A DNA stretch of 64,000 bases from contig CAKQRD010000003.1 in the NCBI GenBank assembly GCA_934271275.1, forward strand, positions 62,001-126,000. The letters run 5' to 3'. Position numbers and translations under genes: made by a program. The notes beneath the pieces were generated by a model. It was not told the DNA's origin, made no database searches, and saw only the letters and a list, made by a program, of their open reading frames with translations. This document shows, piece after piece, positions 61,576 to 64,000 of the stretch (position 1 is its first letter; the number at the start of each line of letters is the position of its first letter). Origin of the DNA: an uncultured Clostridia bacterium (lineage in GTDB: Bacteria > Bacillota > Clostridia > Christensenellales > Borkfalkiaceae).

Positions 61576-62325
61576 ATGAATGGCTTTCAAAAAATGATAT
61601 TGTCGCTGTCTAAATTAGTTTATCCTTCCGTCGTTTACGGCGAGAAGAATCTTCCAAATGGCGGCACGCTTATAGTAAGCAACCATTTGAGCGACGTGGA
61701 CAGCGCGTTCATCAGACGGCTTTTTAAGAACGACGGCGTTTTTATTCTTGCAAAAAAAGAACTTTTCAAAAACAAACTTTTCGGAAAGATTCTCTCTTCT
61801 TACGGGGCGATACCCGTTAATAGGGAAAACCCGGACATGAAAACGCTTCTGACTGCGGCAAACGTCTTGCGGAGAAACGATACGCTCGTTATTTTTCCGG
61901 AAGGAACGAGAAACAGAACGGGAAAGACTTGGCTTTTACCTTTCAAGGGCGGTTCGTTCGTTCTTGCGGCAAAAAGCAAAAAACCTATTGTACCGATAGT
62001 TATTTTAAGAAAAGCTAAAATTTTCAGAAAAACACCTATCATTATAGGAAAGCCGTTCGAGCTGACCGAGTTTTACGATAAAAAGCTTTCGGGCGACGAT
62101 ATTTCGGAAATGTCGGAAATGGTCGTAAAAAAACTTACGGAGCTTAAATCGGAACTCGAAAATATTCTCTCGGAAAATAAATTAAATAAAAAGACGAGGC
62201 GCAAAGGCGAAAAAAAGTCTTTTGCAAACACAAACGAGACACGCGATACGAACGACGGAGAATCCGTCTGTGTTGCGAATAACGTCGACGGGGCTGACGG
62301 GAAAGAAAAATCGGATAAAAAATGA
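61576..62325 (+). CDS. plsC: 1-acyl-sn-glycerol-3-phosphate acyltransferase
   Basis: Adds the second acyl chain to make phosphatidic acid at the inner membrane face. The catalytic H-x4-D motif is NHLSDVDSAF, and the glycerol-phosphate-binding block is FPEGTRNRTG followed by PFKGGSFVLAAKSKKPIVPIVI. The core ends near residue 200; about 50 extra residues are lysine-rich and then acidic and look disordered. The stop overlaps the next start (ATGA), so the two are translationally coupled. Confidence 0.93.
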   Translation: MNGFQKMILSLSKLVYPSVVYGEKNLPNGGTLIVSNHLSDVDSAFIRRLFKNDGVFILAKKELFKNKLFGKILSSYGAIPVNRENPDMKTLLTAANVLRRNDTLVIFPEGTRNRTGKTWLLPFKGGSFVLAAKSKKPIVPIVILRKAKIFRKTPIIIGKPFELTEFYDKKLSGDDISEMSEMVVKKLTELKSELENILSENKLNKKTRRKGEKKSFANTNETRDTNDGESVCVANNVDGADGKEKSDKK

Positions 62326-64000
62326 TTGTTTTAAAAGGTAAACATTGCGGTTTTTGCTTCGGAGTAAAGCGTGCGGTAGATAAAGCCGCAGAGCTGTCGG
62401 GAAGCGGAAATTTCGTTCTCGGCGAAATTATACATAACGAAGAAGTGAACGAAAGGTTGGCAAATGCCGGCATAATCAAAATAGACGATATTTCCGATCA
62501 GAGATTGACACGCGGCGACACGCTGCTTATTCGTACTCACGGCGAGCCTAAAGCTACGTTCGAGACGGCAAAAAGGCTCGGGCTGAACGTTATAGACTGC
62601 ACCTGTCCTTTTGTTAAAGAAATACAGAACATTGTAGAGAAGAAACATTCGGAAGGATATAAAATAATAATCGTCGGAAATCCGGCGCATCCCGAGATCA
62701 AGGGGATAAACGGTTGGTGCAACGGTACGGCGTTTATAACAGAAAACGGCGAACTGCCGAAGCTCGCCGAGGGCGAAAAGGCGTGTGTGGTGGTGCAAAC
62801 TACCTATTCCGAAGAAAAATTTGACAGAATAGTAAAAAATTTTGTATTAAACGGCAGTAAAACAGTTGATATTTTCAAAACAATTTGCTATACTACAAGC
62901 AAGCGTCAAAGGGAAGCGGAGCTTATAGCGCGCGACTCGGACGCCGTTTTAGTGATAGGCGGTGCAAACAGTAATAATACCGCGGAACTCTTCGAGATAT
63001 GCAAGAGGTTTTGCAAAAACGTTTTCCGCATAGCCGATCGCAAAAATTTCGATTACGAAAAAATTAAAAATTTTTATAAAGTAGGAATTGTTCTCGGCGC
63101 GTCGACGCCCATCGAACAATTTCAGGAGGTTGTCTCATTTATGGAGAAGGTCACAGAAGAAATTGTTACCACGGAAACCGTTTGTCCCGAAGCTGTCGAA
63201 ACGCCCGCAGAAGAAACGGTAGCAACCGCACCCGTTGCGGAAGAAACCGAAGTCGCTGCTAATGAAACGGCGGAAGCTCCCGTAGAGGAAGAATCAGAGG
63301 AAGAAGCAAAAGCTTCCGAAACGCAGGATACCGAAAACGTTTCCGTAAAGTCCGAGATGGAAGCCGCGTTTGACAATATCAAACCTAACAGAGATTTCAA
63401 AATCGGGCAAGTTGTTACCGCAAAGATCTCTTCTGCAAAGGACGACGGGCTTACGCTTTCTATGAAGAACGCGAAAAAAGATTTCGAGCTTCCCAAGGAA
63501 GAAATGCTTGGCGAGTATAATAAAGAAGATTATAAAGACAAGATAGGCGAAGAAATTCGCGTTATGGTCGTTGCGAAGAACCCCATCAAGTTCTCCGAAA
63601 GGGCAATGGAAAAGGTTCTTAAAGAAGAAGCCGAAATAGAGGAAATCAAAAACGGCAAAATCTTCGAGGCGCAGATAACCGCTACCAACAAGGGCGGACT
63701 TACCGGTCAGTATGGTAGCTATCAGGTATTCGTACCTTCTTCGCAGATTAAAATAGGTTTTGTGAAGGAGCTTGACAAATACGTCGGCAAGACTTTGAGG
63801 CTTAAAGCAGAAAAGGTCGAATCCCGCGGCGCACGCAAACAAATCGTCGGTTCTCAGAGGGTTATCCTTCTTGCTGAAAAAGAAGAGCGCGACGCGATCC
63901 GTGCGGCGAAAGAACAAGAGTTCTTCGATAATATTCAGGACGGCGACATCGTTCTCGGAACTCCCGTAAGATTTGCTTCTTTCGGCGCGTTCGTAGAAGT
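62322..64000 (+). CDS. ispH-rpsA: IspH-ribosomal protein S1 fusion (cut by the window end)
   Basis: Bifunctional gene common in Clostridia. Residues 1-275 are 4-hydroxy-3-methylbut-2-enyl diphosphate reductase, the last enzyme of the MEP isoprenoid pathway; the three [4Fe-4S] ligands are in GFCFGV (Cys12), DCTCPFV and TICYTTSKRQ. A ~75-residue Glu/Ala/Thr-rich acidic linker follows (from about 280). From about 355 there are S1 RNA-binding domains: KIGQVVTAKISSAKDDGLTLS, GKIFEAQITATNKGGLTGQYGSYQVFVPSSQI, and the start of a third (GDIVLGTPVRFASFGAFVEV) where the window ends. A strong internal ribosome site and in-frame ATG at 63141 could also give S1 without IspH. Confidence 0.95.
   Translation, partial: MIVLKGKHCGFCFGVKRAVDKAAELSGSGNFVLGEIIHNEEVNERLANAGIIKIDDISDQRLTRGDTLLIRTHGEPKATFETAKRLGLNVIDCTCPFVKEIQNIVEKKHSEGYKIIIVGNPAHPEIKGINGWCNGTAFITENGELPKLAEGEKACVVVQTTYSEEKFDRIVKNFVLNGSKTVDIFKTICYTTSKRQREAELIARDSDAVLVIGGANSNNTAELFEICKRFCKNVFRIADRKNFDYEKIKNFYKVGIVLGASTPIEQFQEVVSFMEKVTEEIVTTETVCPEAVETPAEETVATAPVAEETEVAANETAEAPVEEESEEEAKASETQDTENVSVKSEMEAAFDNIKPNRDFKIGQVVTAKISSAKDDGLTLSMKNAKKDFELPKEEMLGEYNKEDYKDKIGEEIRVMVVAKNPIKFSERAMEKVLKEEAEIEEIKNGKIFEAQITATNKGGLTGQYGSYQVFVPSSQIKIGFVKELDKYVGKTLRLKAEKVESRGARKQIVGSQRVILLAEKEERDAIRAAKEQEFFDNIQDGDIVLGTPVRFASFGAFVE
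63124..63143 (+). promoter_or_regulatory. Internal Shine-Dalgarno and ATG at the IspH/S1 junction
   Basis: AGGAGGT (63124-63130) lies 10 nt before an in-frame ATG (63141), exactly where the IspH domain ends and the linker to S1 begins. Part of the match also encodes the expected QEVV end of IspH, so chance cannot be excluded. Confidence 0.55.

Noticed and set aside
1..64000. CRISPR array or defence system
   Set aside because: No regularly spaced short repeats and no Cas, restriction or toxin-antitoxin proteins recognised.

Overview
The window looks like the chromosome of an uncultured, gut-type Clostridia (Bacillota) bacterium. The evidence is a DnaD-family replication protein, the McsA-McsB-ClpC-YwlE protein-arginine phosphorylation set, a long-form hibernation factor, an IspH-ribosomal protein S1 fusion behind cmk and plsC, Gram-positive lipoproteins and Opp transporters, and strong AGGAGG-type ribosome binding sites. 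Base composition is moderate and even throughout. I see no phage, transposase, CRISPR array or rRNA. The exact family cannot be fixed from the sequence alone.

Layout. 1-22 kb is dense housekeeping sequence: coaX, hom, a minus-strand DnaD-type gene, a degenerate alpha/beta-hydrolase, signal peptidase I, two small membrane proteins, an ACT/PFL pair, pepF, dnaB, then ywlC-ywlE-rpiB, galU, mcsA-mcsB-clpC, hpf, and two enzymes of unknown substrate (TIM-barrel and PHP). A perfect bidirectional terminator closes this part.

22-56 kb is the accessory region. A giant secreted subtilisin with about 25 BspA-type leucine-rich repeats (2447 aa) lies divergent from a 1080-aa lipoprotein. It is followed by a small lipoprotein, a five-gene oligopeptide ABC transporter (oppABCDF-like), and three more very large lipoproteins (1371, 1500 and 1420 aa). 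The four big lipoproteins share an N-terminal bacterial repeat or InlB-type repeats and a long array of a short beta-rich unit that starts with a G-x-W/Y motif. The OppB permease has an extra extracytoplasmic domain that resembles this unit. I read the region as a surface proteolysis and peptide-uptake locus; this is an inference from gene order and domains.

56-64 kb returns to housekeeping: tRNA-Trp (minus strand) followed by a tandem duplication of its 3' end and terminator, then proC-rnhA, a TVP38 membrane protein, surE-yhiN, and cmk-plsC-ispH/rpsA, the last cut by the window edge.

Main points for a second look: the protease/Opp/lipoprotein locus and its shared repeat; a cysteine-containing C-terminal sorting-like tail on the protease; a probable attenuator before the last giant lipoprotein; an SSB-like acidic tip on DnaB; a DnaI-like zinc motif at the end of the DnaD protein; the arginine-phosphorylation genes without ctsR and with a short McsA; and an internal ribosome binding site that could make S1 separately from the IspH-S1 fusion.
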